A stretch of 64,000 nt of DNA, taken from Chloroflexota bacterium. GTDB taxonomy: Bacteria > Chloroflexota > Chloroflexia > Chloroflexales > Roseiflexaceae. Location of the stretch: NCBI GenBank assembly GCA_018969485.1, contig JAGWYG010000003.1, positions 1-64,000 of the forward strand, written 5' to 3'. This document shows positions 19,801 to 27,571 of this stretch, piece after piece; the stretch's first letter is position 1; every line of letters starts with the position of its first letter. The notes below the pieces were generated by a model. The model was not told the origin of the DNA. It saw only the letters and a program-made list of their open reading frames with translations, and did no database searches. A program made the position numbers and the translations under genes.

Positions 19801-19938
19801 ATCGAGGCGATCACGTCGGTGCAGCACGAGTTCCGTCGCATCCTCGTCGTCACCCACATCCAGGAGCTGCGCGACATGTTCCCCGTGCATATCGAGATCA
19901 CCAAGACCGCCGAGGGGAGCCGATGGCAGATCGTCTGA
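16849..19938 (+). CDS. sbcC: SbcC/Rad50-like ATPase
   Basis: 1029-aa SMC-type ATPase of the SbcCD (Mre11-Rad50) nuclease that processes DNA ends and hairpins. Walker A is GNNGAGKSAL (about 31-40). Long coiled coils, very rich in Arg, Glu, Gln and Leu, flank a zinc hook CPHCG at about residue 516. The C-terminal head has the ABC signature YSGGEAFRIDFA (about 935) and Walker B plus D-loop LFIDEGFGSQD (about 967-977). Length and order fit the family. The start is ATG 16849 after GGGGAGGGGAG. The nuclease partner sbcD is not in this window, which is unusual because the two are often adjacent. Its 3' end overlaps the next gene by 16 bp. Confidence 0.9.
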   Translation: MVPECLIVRNFMCYREGVPPLDLRGISIACLAGNNGAGKSALLDAITWALWGETRLRGDKDVLALGAVEVMVELIFSVAGQRYRVIRRHMSAGRGKSSISPLEFQVESELGWRTLTGATKTATQQAITATLRMTHDLFSHSAFLRQGRADAFTSSTPNARKTILGEILGLADYDAYESRAKAHVVRLEAGIQAHEGRLAVLAGIAAQRDQHAALVEAATARRDEAEQRLAQLRNDLEDAQEAVRTLEGARQRLGGLQADLERLQRERIQRIGELEQTQQRIAGWSALLARRAGIGAGVLQLQAAIAEHGRLEAVRERYEQLRVAVDAKRRDVLLEQHDHATAVVRLEERLAQLRERAARAPHLRHEIAELQARLEPLRALDGQREQLRAQRGVLQQQRADHHRLELRRAELRHAIDARSQMLHAERDALLQRIHQAEERLRGETALEHAERAAGDAIARGQEHVQQQAAVRAALERLASERGELDAHQTRIKHEGEEARARRQALEAAPAGQVPICPHCGMPLDEANRLRLLAGYDDALARLRTTYVELRDARQQLDAAQQEQQARLRAIEQQAEELNRRRTELAQIRQARHELGELRAQLDQRERLRLAEIDGLLSRREFEQSARSELITIEARIGERGSIAALDQALQRIDDDLERIDAAIAARSALALALQAREAALHEISSNDPALFEVECDLDARRRAWDLGQVAAAPRAALIDLEHQLAPLADVPLLLAAARSAMHQLAHWAEEARQLSEAEGALARDQPRVQSQRDALAHLDAELAAIEAHLTQLRQTSHTLRDMPARRDALIRDVQRCSDDLAVWQRDVGEHRARLTASETAAVDHATALREQAELALRRQRFQTLVRAFGKKGIQAMLIDRALPEIETEANALLRTMSDNQLQVQFATQHTGANDQVIESLDIKISDQMGTRDYAAYSGGEAFRIDFAIRIALSKLLARRAGAHLETLFIDEGFGSQDAQGRDRLIEAITSVQHEFRRILVVTHIQELRDMFPVHIEITKTAEGSRWQIV

Positions 19939-20720
19939 ACGGTGGCTGGCCGGCGTTCGCGGCGCTGCCGGCCGGCCGCTTCATGATGGGAACTGCCGAG
20001 CGGCAGCTGAGCACGCTGGCGCGCCACTACGGCGGCACGCGCGAGTCGTATCGCGAAGAGGCGCCACAGCATGCCGTCGCCGTCGCCGGCTGCGCGATCG
20101 CGACCACGCCGGTCACGATGCACTGGTATGCCCGGTTCGTCGCCGACACCGGCAGCGCTGCCCCCGCCGGGTGGTCGGGCGGTATGCCGCCAGCCGGCCG
20201 TGCGCTGCACCCGGTCGTCGATGTGACCTGGCACGACGCCCGCGCGTTCTGCGACTGGCTCACGCCGCAGCTCGCCGCGTGGCCGGCATGGCACGGCTGG
20301 CACGCGCGCCTGCCGACCGAGGCCGAATGGGAGTACGCCGCGCGCGGCACGGATGGCCGGCAGTTTCCCTGGGGCGATGCGTGGCGGCCCGACGCCGCCA
20401 ACACGCGCGAGACCGGCCTGGCGCTGACCACGCCGGTGGGCAGTTGGCCGGCTGGCGCCAGCCCGGCGGGGTGTCTCGATATGGCGGGCAACGTCTGGGA
20501 ATGGACCCACACGCTCGACCGCGGCTATCCGTACCGTGCCGCGGATGGCCGCGAGGATCCGGCGGCCGCCGGCCGGCGCATCGCCCGCGGCGGGTGTTAC
20601 GCCAATCCCCACGGCTATGCGCGCTGTGCCTGCCGCTTCCGGCTGGCGCCGACGGTGCGCAACGCATTCCTGGGGTTCCGCGTCGTGCTGGCGGCGCAGC
20701 GCGCCGATCAGGCCGCCTGA
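19923..20720 (+). CDS. SUMF1/FGE-fold protein lacking catalytic cysteines
   Basis: 265 aa with the formylglycine-generating-enzyme (C-lectin-like) fold: PAGRFMMGT at the start, LPTEAEWEYAARG near 135, DMAGNVWEWT near 185 and FLGFRVV at the end. In true FGE two cysteines follow the RGGS motif; the matching segment here, RGGCYANPHGYARCACRFR, has Asn and Ala at those positions when aligned on the GG and Arg residues. It is therefore unlikely to be a sulfatase-activating enzyme and is better seen as a binding or ergothioneine/EgtB-like relative. No signal peptide, so cytoplasmic. It starts inside sbcC (16-bp overlap, ribosome site GAGGGGAG), implying translational coupling. Confidence 0.8.
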   Translation: MADRLNGGWPAFAALPAGRFMMGTAERQLSTLARHYGGTRESYREEAPQHAVAVAGCAIATTPVTMHWYARFVADTGSAAPAGWSGGMPPAGRALHPVVDVTWHDARAFCDWLTPQLAAWPAWHGWHARLPTEAEWEYAARGTDGRQFPWGDAWRPDAANTRETGLALTTPVGSWPAGASPAGCLDMAGNVWEWTHTLDRGYPYRAADGREDPAAAGRRIARGGCYANPHGYARCACRFRLAPTVRNAFLGFRVVLAAQRADQAA

Positions 20721-20793
20721 GTGGGCGCGGCCACGCAGGGTGCGCGTCCGTCGATCGTACTCCGGCACGTGCCGGACGAACAGATGAGGAATC

Positions 20794-21978
20794 GTGACAA
20801 CAGTCATCCTGGCCGAGGGCAAGGAACGGCCCGTGCAGCAGCGCCATCCATGGATCTTCTCGGGCGCGATCGCACGCGTGGCCGGCTATGTCGGCCGTGG
20901 CGACGTCGTCGATGTCCAGGCCGCCGACGGCACCTGGCTGGCGCGCGGCACCTGGAGCAGCGGCTCGCAGATCCGCGTGCGGCTGTTCAGCTGGGACGAA
21001 GCCGAATTGCTCGACGAGGCGCTCTTCCGCCGGCGCATCGCGCGGGCGATCGACCACCGCGCGCGCAGCGGCTTCGACCGGCGCGATGGCGCCTGCCGCC
21101 TGGTCTATGCCGAGGCGGACGGGCTGCCGGGGCTGATCGTCGATCGCTACGCCGACTACCTGGTGCTGCAACTGCTGACCCAGGGCATCGCCGCGCGCGC
21201 CGGCATGATCGTCGACATCCTCGACGACCTGCTGCGGCCGGCCGGCATCTACGAACGCGGCGACGCCGAAGCCCGCGTGAAGGAAGGCCTGCCGCAGGAG
21301 TCCGTGCTGCACCGTGGCACGATGCCGCCTGTCGGGCTCGAGGTCGTCGACGACGACCGGTCGTATCAGGTCGATCCTGTCGGAGGGCAGAAGACCGGCG
21401 CGTATCTCGATCAGGTACGCAACCACCGGCGGGTGGCCAGTTACTGCGGCGACGCCGACGTCCTCGATGCCTTCTGCTACACTGGTGGCTTCAGCCTCGC
21501 TGCCGCAGCCGTGGCTCGCAGCGTGCTGGCGATCGACGCCAGCGACACCGCGCTGTCGGCATTGCAGCGCCAGGCCGCGCGCCGGTCGGCCGGCTGTGCC
21601 ATCGACTGCGTGGCTGGCGATGTCTTTCGCGAACTGCGCCGGCTGCGCTACGAAGAGCGCCAGTTCGACGTCGTCATCCTCGATCCGCCCAAGTTCGCCC
21701 ACAGCGCTGGCCAACTCGAACGCGCCACGCGTGGCTATAAAGACATCAACCTGATCGCGATGCAGCTGCTGCGGCCCGGCGGCGTGCTGGCCACCTGCTC
21801 GTGCTCCGGGCTGGTCAGCGCCGAGCTGTTCCAGAAGGTCGTCTTCGGCGCCGCCGTCGACGCCCGCCGCGATGTCCAGATCGTCGAGCGCCTGACCCAG
21901 GCGCCCGATCATCCCGTCCTGCTGACCTTCCCCGAGAGCGAATACCTCAAGGGCCTGGTCTGCCGCGTCTGGTCGTGA
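20794..21978 (+). CDS. rlmI: 23S rRNA (cytosine-C5) methyltransferase RlmI-like
   Basis: 394 aa SAM-dependent RNA methyltransferase. An N-terminal PUA domain (about 1-75, HPWIFSGAI) precedes the RlmI-type central region with GQKTGAYLDQ, the SAM-binding DAFCYTGGFS (about 225-234), the catalytic-loop VVILDPPKFA (about 293-302) and the cysteine motif ATCSCSG near 330. It is predicted to methylate a cytosine in 23S rRNA (position 1962 in Escherichia coli). The start is GTG 20794 following TGAGGA. Closely followed by the LON-domain gene and DUF503 gene on the same strand, likely one transcript. Confidence 0.85.
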   Translation: MTTVILAEGKERPVQQRHPWIFSGAIARVAGYVGRGDVVDVQAADGTWLARGTWSSGSQIRVRLFSWDEAELLDEALFRRRIARAIDHRARSGFDRRDGACRLVYAEADGLPGLIVDRYADYLVLQLLTQGIAARAGMIVDILDDLLRPAGIYERGDAEARVKEGLPQESVLHRGTMPPVGLEVVDDDRSYQVDPVGGQKTGAYLDQVRNHRRVASYCGDADVLDAFCYTGGFSLAAAAVARSVLAIDASDTALSALQRQAARRSAGCAIDCVAGDVFRELRRLRYEERQFDVVILDPPKFAHSAGQLERATRGYKDINLIAMQLLRPGGVLATCSCSGLVSAELFQKVVFGAAVDARRDVQIVERLTQAPDHPVLLTFPESEYLKGLVCRVWS

Positions 21979-21988
21979 GGTGTCGAAC

Positions 21989-22648
21989 GTGGATCTGCAA
22001 CATCTGCCGCTGTTCCCCCTCGATATGGTGCTGTTCCCCGGGGCGCCGCTGGCCCTGCATATCTTCGAGCCTCGCTACCGGACGATGATCGGCGACTGCC
22101 TGGATCAGCAGACCGGCTTCGGCGTCGTGCTGCGCACCGTCCCGGCAGGCCATGCGGCCGTCACCGTGGCGGCCGGGGGATTCGACCAGATCTGTGCCGT
22201 GGGGACGACCGTGCGCATCCACGACAGCGTGCGGCTCCAGGATGGCCGCTACTACCTGCAGTCGAGTGGGGTGCAGCGCTTCCGCATCGGCGCAATCATG
22301 AGCGACACACCATATCTGATCGCGCGCGCCGAGGCGTACGGCGCGGTCCACCCGCCGCCCGAGCGCGCCGCACAGCTGCGGCTGCGGCGCGCACTGCTGC
22401 AGTACTGGCGGGCGCTCCAGGCGGCGACTGGCCAGCCAGTCGAGACGATGGAGCTCGACGATGGGCCGGGGCTCGTCGATGGGCTGGCGCATGCGCTGCA
22501 GGTGAGCCTGGCGCAGAAGCAGCGCTGGCTGGAGTCCGCACCCACGGCCCGGATCATCGAGATGATCGCCCGGCTGCGCGCCGAGCAGGCGCTGCTGCCG
22601 CCGACGCATCCCGCCGGCACCTACCCGCACCCATGGGCCTGGAACTGA
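21989..22648 (+). CDS. LON substrate-binding-domain protein
   Basis: 219 aa stand-alone LON N-terminal domain (PF02190-type): LPLFPLDMVLFPGAPLALHIFEPRYR-like opening (here split over residues 5-30), a beta-rich middle and a helical C-terminus. It lacks the AAA and Ser-Lys protease domains of Lon, so it is not a protease by itself; such proteins may bind unfolded substrates. GTG 21989 is chosen as start because GTGAGG lies 8 nt ahead; GTG 21980 overlaps that site. It is 10 bp behind rlmI and 3 bp ahead of the DUF503 gene. Confidence 0.8.
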   Translation: MDLQHLPLFPLDMVLFPGAPLALHIFEPRYRTMIGDCLDQQTGFGVVLRTVPAGHAAVTVAAGGFDQICAVGTTVRIHDSVRLQDGRYYLQSSGVQRFRIGAIMSDTPYLIARAEAYGAVHPPPERAAQLRLRRALLQYWRALQAATGQPVETMELDDGPGLVDGLAHALQVSLAQKQRWLESAPTARIIEMIARLRAEQALLPPTHPAGTYPHPWAWN

Positions 22649-22651
22649 GCG

Positions 22652-22936
22652 ATGATCACCGCGACCTGCCTGCTCTCGCTGTATCTCCCCGGCGTCCGCT
22701 CGCTCAAGGAGAAACGCAGCAGCATCACGTCGCTGCGCGAACGGGCGCGCCGGCGCTTCAATATCTCGATCGCCGAAGTCGATGCCCACGACCTGCACGC
22801 CCGCTGCGTCCTCGGCATCGCGTGTGTCGCACGCACCGGCGACCACGCGCGCCAGCAGGTCGAAGCGCTGCTGGCATGGATCGAGACTGAGCGCCCCGAT
22901 CTGACGATCCTCGATGCCGACGTCGAGTTGCTGTGA
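22652..22936 (+). CDS. DUF503 family protein
   Basis: 94 aa, matching the compact ferredoxin-like DUF503 family: an opening beta-strand, the conserved SLKEKRSSITSLRERARRRF helix (residues 17-36), then FNISIAEVD and a C-terminal helix. Function is not established; members often lie beside ribosome-associated genes such as rbfA or infB, which suits a translation-related role next to rlmI. ATG 22652 starts 3 bp after the LON-domain stop. Confidence 0.85.
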   Translation: MITATCLLSLYLPGVRSLKEKRSSITSLRERARRRFNISIAEVDAHDLHARCVLGIACVARTGDHARQQVEALLAWIETERPDLTILDADVELL

Positions 22937-22958
22937 GCCGGCGCCGCCGCCCGTCCCG

Positions 22959-23642
22959 TCAGACCGGCATGCGCCGGAACGCTTCGGCGGCAACCAGCCC
23001 ATGCTCGCGGCCCAGGTCGTTCGCGCGCTGGCGCACGCGCTGCTCCCATCCGGTGGCGCGATCAAGCTGGGTGTGATGCTCACGCAGCGCCGCGATCTTG
23101 TGCTCAAGCGTCGCGCTGATGTCCTCGACGTGATCCGGCTGCTCGGCGCCCCACAGGTACAGCGCCTCCGGCCGCCAGACGGCGACGCCGACCTGGCCCA
23201 GACCCGGCAGGAACAGGTGGTCGCGCGCCGAGACCATCCCGTCGATGACGGCAAATCCGATGGCACGATGATCGGGGTGGAACATATACTGCTTCCACGG
23301 ATCGTGGGTGAAGACCCGATGCGGCCGCAGCATGCGCAGATACAGCGCCATCTCGAGGCGCAGCGCCGGCGTCGCGTCGATCTCGCCGTCGTTGTATCGC
23401 AGGAAGATCACCCGCGCGCCGCCGATCGCCGCGGCGGCAGCCAGTTGCTCGGCCTCGCGCTGCGCCGCGAGCGCGTACGGCGAGAGCGCTGGATCGTGGC
23501 TCCCCTTGTTGCCATTGGTGCCGATGATGTAGGTGACGTCCCAGCCCTCGGTGATCAGGCGGGCGACCGTGCCGCCCGCGCCGAACTCGTTGTCGTCGGG
23601 ATGGGCACCGATCACCAGCGCGCGCCGCGGTTCGTCTGTCAT
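22959..23642 (-). CDS. LmbE/PIG-L family deacetylase
   Basis: 227 aa. Zinc-dependent N-deacetylase fold of the LmbE/PIG-L family: AHPDDNEFG (His-Pro-Asp-Asp, residues 14-22) and HPDHRAIG near 120 supply the His/Asp metal ligands, with a typical GTNGNKG loop. Substrates in the family are N-acetylglucosaminyl conjugates, including thiol cofactors such as mycothiol or bacillithiol precursors. The start ATG 23642 has GGAGG about 10 nt ahead. It converges on the DUF503 gene with 22 bp between, and lies just downstream of the tRNA gene. Substrate not determinable from sequence. Confidence 0.85.
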   Translation of the reverse strand: MTDEPRRALVIGAHPDDNEFGAGGTVARLITEGWDVTYIIGTNGNKGSHDPALSPYALAAQREAEQLAAAAAIGGARVIFLRYNDGEIDATPALRLEMALYLRMLRPHRVFTHDPWKQYMFHPDHRAIGFAVIDGMVSARDHLFLPGLGQVGVAVWRPEALYLWGAEQPDHVEDISATLEHKIAALREHHTQLDRATGWEQRVRQRANDLGREHGLVAAEAFRRMPV

Positions 23643-23709
23643 CGGGGTCTCGCCTCCGTCGCGTCGTTCGGATGCCAACGCCGAGGCCCGGCCGAAGCCG
23701 GGCCCCCTG

Positions 23710-23785
<76 letters not shown>

Positions 23786-23795
23786 ACGGTGGCGA

Positions 23796-23824
23796 ATAGT
23801 AGCACACCCCGATCAAGCTGTCAA
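23796..23824 (-). promoter_or_regulatory. tRNA promoter
   Basis: On the minus strand TTGACA (23824-23819) and TACTAT (23801-23796) are 17 bp apart, with the predicted start a few bases before the tRNA 5' end at 23785. A textbook sigma-70-like promoter. Confidence 0.7.
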
Positions 23825-23827
23825 CCA

Positions 23828-23857
23828 TTGGACAAACACGACGTTCACTGGTACACT
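23828..23857 (+). promoter_or_regulatory. Promoter of binding-lipoprotein gene
   Basis: TTGGAC (23828-23833) and TACACT (23852-23857) 18 bp apart, about 28 bp upstream of ATG 23886. It is back to back with the tRNA promoter. Confidence 0.5.
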
Positions 23858-23885
23858 CAATGTGCTGATCATGCTGTGAGACGCC

Positions 23886-25703
23886 ATGGACCGACGCACT
23901 CAGCCCCACACGGCCCGCCTGCTCCTGTTCGCGCTCGTCGTGCCGCTCATCGTGGCCTGCGCCATCGAGGGTGGCGTCGCGCCAGCCGATGGCAGCGCGA
24001 CGGCGACGCCAGCCGGCGCACTGGTGCTGCCCACCAGCGCCGCAGTCGCCGAGCAGATCGCCGCGCGCGAGGACACGTGGATCATCGCCCTCGGCGAGCG
24101 CCCGACCAGCGCCTTCCCCTACCCCGCGACGGCCGGCGACCGGCGGGTCTCGGCGCCACTGGTCGAACTGCTGTTTCCCTCGCCGGTGCTGCCATTTTCG
24201 TACAACTACACCACCACCGGCGTACTCGACCGCATCCCATCGTTCGAGAACGGCGACGTCGAGATCCGCGACGCCAGCGTCTACCTCGATGCCGCCGGGA
24301 ACATCACCACCACCGTCACCGAGGTGATCACCGACGTCGAGCAGCTCGCCGTCACCTATCACTGGAACGAGGCCCTGAGCTGGTCCGACGGCACGCCAGT
24401 CACCGCCGACGACTCGGTCTTCGCCTACGAGGTGTCGCGCGAGGCCCCACAGAGCACCGAGATGCGCGAACTGCTGACCCAGGTGGTCACCTACGAGAAG
24501 GTCGATGACCATACCACGCGGGCGCTGCTGCAGCCGGACTACTTCGGCCCGACCTATTTCCGGACGTTCTGGACGCCGCTGCCGCGGCATCTGCTGAGCG
24601 GCATCGAGCCGGCCGACATTCCCACCAGCGACTACGCCCGTTCGCCGGTCGGGTACGGGCCGTACATGCTCGAAGGCCTCAGTGGCGACGAGATCCGGCT
24701 GGTGCGTAACCCATACTACTTCGGTACGCCGCCCGCGGCGTCGCGGCTGGTGCTGAAGGTCCTTGGCGGCATCGATGTCATGCGCGCCAACCTGCAGAAC
24801 GGCAACCTCGACCTCGGCGTCACCGACCGCATTCCCGTCGAGGAGTTCGCCATCCTCGACCGCGATGCCAGCGAGGGCCGGCAGGTGCTCTACACACTGA
24901 CGCCCGTCTGGGAGCACATCGACTTCAACCTCGATCTGCCGGTGCTGCAGGACATCCGCATCCGGCGGGCGATCGCCCACGGCATCAACCGCCAGGCGAT
25001 GATCGACGCGGTCTATGCCGGGCGCGTGCCGATCCTCGAGAGTTGGGTGCTGCCGGGCAACGACGAGGCGGTCGATCCCGAGCAACTGACGCGCTATCCC
25101 TACAACCCCGATGAAGCGCGCCGCCTGCTCGACGAGACGGGCTACGTGCTGGCAGAGGGCCAGACGGTGCGCGCGTCGCCCGAGGGCGAGACGCTCAACT
25201 TCCAGCTGCTGCTGCCCGAGGGCAGCCCGCTCCGCCAGCGGGTCGCCGAGCTGTTCGTCGCCGATATGGCAGCGATCGGCATCGATATCGTGCTGACCGA
25301 GGTGCCGTCATCGGAGCTGTTCTCGGCCGATGGGCCGATGTCGTTCCGCCAGTTCGATCTGGTGCTGTTCGGCTGGATCGCCGATACCGAGCCGGGTGGC
25401 CTGCTGCTGTGGAGCTGTGGTGCGGTGCCGAGCGAGGGGAACAACTGGATCGGCGACAACTATGCCGGCTGGTGTTTCCGCGACGCCGATCGGGCGATGC
25501 GCGAGGCGGATTCGACGCCGGACCCGGCAGTGCGTCGCACGGCGTATCTGCTGCAGCAGCAGCTCTGGACGCAGGAAGTGCCGGCGATTCCGCTGTTTCA
25601 ACGCCTGTCGCTGACCTACGCGGCTGGCGGGATCGTCGGGCTGCAGCCGGATCCGTTCGCGCCGATCACGTGGAATGTCGCGTCCTGGCGCCGCCAGCGC
25701 TGA
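23886..25703 (+). CDS. ABC transporter family 5 substrate-binding lipoprotein
   Basis: 605 aa. A signal peptide ending in a lipobox-like PLIVAC (Cys25) predicts a membrane-anchored lipoprotein. The rest matches the SBP_bac_5 (DppA/OppA) fold: LSWSDGTPVTADDSVFAYE near 160, YGPYML near 255, RIRRAIAHGINRQAMID near 360 and a C-terminal PLFQRLSLTYA. It captures peptides or similar solutes for an ABC importer. The permease and ATPase genes are not adjacent, so it is an orphan binding protein. ATG 23886 lies just after its promoter; no strong ribosome site. A repeat element follows immediately. Confidence 0.85.
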   Translation: MDRRTQPHTARLLLFALVVPLIVACAIEGGVAPADGSATATPAGALVLPTSAAVAEQIAAREDTWIIALGERPTSAFPYPATAGDRRVSAPLVELLFPSPVLPFSYNYTTTGVLDRIPSFENGDVEIRDASVYLDAAGNITTTVTEVITDVEQLAVTYHWNEALSWSDGTPVTADDSVFAYEVSREAPQSTEMRELLTQVVTYEKVDDHTTRALLQPDYFGPTYFRTFWTPLPRHLLSGIEPADIPTSDYARSPVGYGPYMLEGLSGDEIRLVRNPYYFGTPPAASRLVLKVLGGIDVMRANLQNGNLDLGVTDRIPVEEFAILDRDASEGRQVLYTLTPVWEHIDFNLDLPVLQDIRIRRAIAHGINRQAMIDAVYAGRVPILESWVLPGNDEAVDPEQLTRYPYNPDEARRLLDETGYVLAEGQTVRASPEGETLNFQLLLPEGSPLRQRVAELFVADMAAIGIDIVLTEVPSSELFSADGPMSFRQFDLVLFGWIADTEPGGLLLWSCGAVPSEGNNWIGDNYAGWCFRDADRAMREADSTPDPAVRRTAYLLQQQLWTQEVPAIPLFQRLSLTYAAGGIVGLQPDPFAPITWNVASWRRQR

Positions 25704-25752
25704 TGCGCCGGCCGCCCGGCGCTCTCCTGCACCCCGGACTGCCCGGCGTGTT

Positions 25753-25850
25753 CGGGGGTAGGGTTTGTCCCAGGCACATAAGACACGCCATTCTGATGCG
25801 GCAAGCGCACGTCCAGACGTTGCGGGATGTCCGGCCCGCAAGTGGGACAC
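25753..25850 (+). repeat. Dispersed hairpin element, copy C (incomplete)
   Basis: It begins with CGGGGGTAGGG and contains the family core TGATGCGGCAAGCGCACG followed by TCCAGACGTTGCGGGATG and TCCGGCC, as in the copies at 40227, 40419 and 53272. The right half differs after TCCGGCC and the right terminal repeat is missing. It sits in the 349-bp gap between the binding lipoprotein and gltX. Confidence 0.7.
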
Positions 25851-25873
25851 CCCTCGGCTCCATCGCAGCAAAG

Positions 25874-25979
25874 CCCGCCCTGCGCGGGCGATGGTGGCAG
25901 GCCGCGTCGGCGGCCCTGGCCCCGGCGGCCGCGCCCTTCGGGGCGACGGCCCCGCCCTGCGCGGGCGATGGTGGCAGGC
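25874..25979. repeat. 29-bp direct repeat pair with hairpin
   Basis: Two identical 29-bp units at 25874-25902 and 25951-25979, 77 bp apart, each beginning CCCGCCCTGCGCGGGC and ending ATGGTGGCAGGC. The first part folds as GCCCGC/GCGGGC in the first copy. They lie directly upstream of the gltX promoter. Function unknown. Confidence 0.7.
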
Positions 25980-25994
25980 GGTATGCCGCCATGC

Positions 25995-26000
25995 TATACT
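25995..26000 (+). promoter_or_regulatory. -10 box for gltX
   Basis: TATACT, 52 bp ahead of ATG 26053. Confidence 0.5.
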
Positions 26001-26052
26001 GGCGCGTCCGCCGGTCGGCGACCAGGAATCCTGCAATCATCGTAGAGGGATC

Positions 26053-27558
26053 ATGAGCGGCTCAGTCCGGGTGCGTTTCGCGCCAAGCCCGACGGGGTAT
26101 CTGCATATCGGCGGGGTGCGTACCGCGCTGTTCAACTGGCTCTTCGCCCGGCATCACGGCGGCACGTTCATCCTGCGCATCGAGGACACCGACGAGAAGC
26201 GCTCGGTCACCGGTGCCGCCGATGACCTGATGTCGTCGCTGCGCTGGGTCGGCATCACGTGGGACGAAGGCCCCGACATCGGCGGGCCGCACGGCCCCTA
26301 CGTCCAGTCGGAGCGCCATGCAGCAGGGATCTACCGCCCGTTCGTCGAACGCCTGCTGGCCAGCGGCCATGCCTACAAGTCGTTCGTCAGCGAGGACGAG
26401 CTCAGCCAGGCGCGCGCGCAGGCCGACGCCGAGCGCCGCCCGTTCCGCTACCGCGGCCCCGAGCGCGACTGGACTGCCGAGCAGGTGGCGGCCCGCGAGG
26501 CGACCGGCGCACCCTACACGGTGCGGCTCAAGGTACCGCTCGAGGGGCGGACGCGCTTTCATGATCTGGTGCGGGGTGGCGATGGCATCGAGATCGATCA
26601 CACGAACCTGTACGACATCGTGCTGCTGAAGTCGAGCGGCATGCCGGTCTATCACCTGGCACACCTGGTCGATGATCACCTGATGCAGGTGACGCATGTC
26701 CTGCGCAGCGACGAGTGGGTGCCGAGCACGCCATACCACGTGCTGCTGTACCAGGCGTTCGGCTGGCGGCCGCCGGTCTTCGCGCATCTGCCGCCGATCC
26801 TGCGGCAGGACGGCCGTGGCAAGCTGTCGAAGCGCTTCGACGATGTCGCGGCGAACCGCTTCTGGGAGCGCGGCTACCTGCCCGACGCGATGTTCAATTA
26901 CCTGGCGCTGCAGGGCTGGAGCTACGACGACCACACCGAGATCATGACGCGCGACGAGGTCGTCGCGCGCTTCGGCATCGAGCGGGTCCAGCCGTCGCCG
27001 GCGCGCTGGAATCCGGACAAACTGCTCGACATGAACGGGATCTACATCCGTGCGCTGGCGCCTGCGGCGCTGATCGCGGCGATCACGCCGTTTCTGGTGC
27101 ATGCCGGCTTGCTGGAGGACCCGCCGACGGCGGAGCAGCAGGCGCTGCTGCTGCTGGTGGCGCCCCTCATCCACGAGCGCCTCAAGGAGCTCGGCGAGGC
27201 GCCGGGGCTGCTCGAGTTCTTCATGCGCGAGGTGGCGCCCCACGGCAGCGACGCGCCGCTCACCTACGATCCGCAGCAACTGATCCCCAGGAAGCTTGAT
27301 GCAGCGACGACCGCGGCGGCCCTGGCGGCGGTCGGGGCGCGGCTGGCGACCCTCGACACCTGGTCGGTGGCGGCGCTGGAGGAGGCGCTGCGCGGGCTGT
27401 GCGCGACGCTGGACCTGAAGCCCGGCCCGCTGTTCGGCATGGTGCGCGTGGCGGTCACCGGGCGTACGGTCGCTCCGCCGCTGTTCGAGACGCTGGCGGC
27501 ACTTGGGCGTGAGCGCACGCTGTCGCGGGTGGCGGCGGCGCATGCGGCGCTGGCCTGA
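26053..27558 (+). CDS. gltX: Glutamyl-tRNA synthetase
   Basis: 501-aa class I aminoacyl-tRNA synthetase charging tRNA-Glu (and possibly tRNA-Gln, if the amidotransferase route is used). The HIGH-like motif is in FAPSPTGYLHIGGVRTALFN (about 9-28), the KMSKS-like motif is KLSKRF at about residue 257, and the C-terminal anticodon-binding helical region is present. The length is normal. ATG 26053 is preferred because the conserved N-terminus starts there and GAGGGA precedes it; the upstream in-frame stretch covers repeats and the promoter. Probably monocistronic. Confidence 0.95.
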   Translation: MSGSVRVRFAPSPTGYLHIGGVRTALFNWLFARHHGGTFILRIEDTDEKRSVTGAADDLMSSLRWVGITWDEGPDIGGPHGPYVQSERHAAGIYRPFVERLLASGHAYKSFVSEDELSQARAQADAERRPFRYRGPERDWTAEQVAAREATGAPYTVRLKVPLEGRTRFHDLVRGGDGIEIDHTNLYDIVLLKSSGMPVYHLAHLVDDHLMQVTHVLRSDEWVPSTPYHVLLYQAFGWRPPVFAHLPPILRQDGRGKLSKRFDDVAANRFWERGYLPDAMFNYLALQGWSYDDHTEIMTRDEVVARFGIERVQPSPARWNPDKLLDMNGIYIRALAPAALIAAITPFLVHAGLLEDPPTAEQQALLLLVAPLIHERLKELGEAPGLLEFFMREVAPHGSDAPLTYDPQQLIPRKLDAATTAAALAAVGARLATLDTWSVAALEEALRGLCATLDLKPGPLFGMVRVAVTGRTVAPPLFETLAALGRERTLSRVAAAHAALA

Positions 27559-27571
27559 TGGCGCACAGCCG

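Noticed and set aside
17905-19890. 661-codon minus-strand frame opposite sbcC
   Set aside because: Shadow of the SbcC coiled coil; the sense strand has all SbcC motifs.
19923-20720. True formylglycine-generating enzyme (sulfatase activation)
   Set aside because: The two catalytic cysteine positions are Asn and Ala, and no sulfatase gene is in the window. Same reasoning for the genes at 38775 and 40872.
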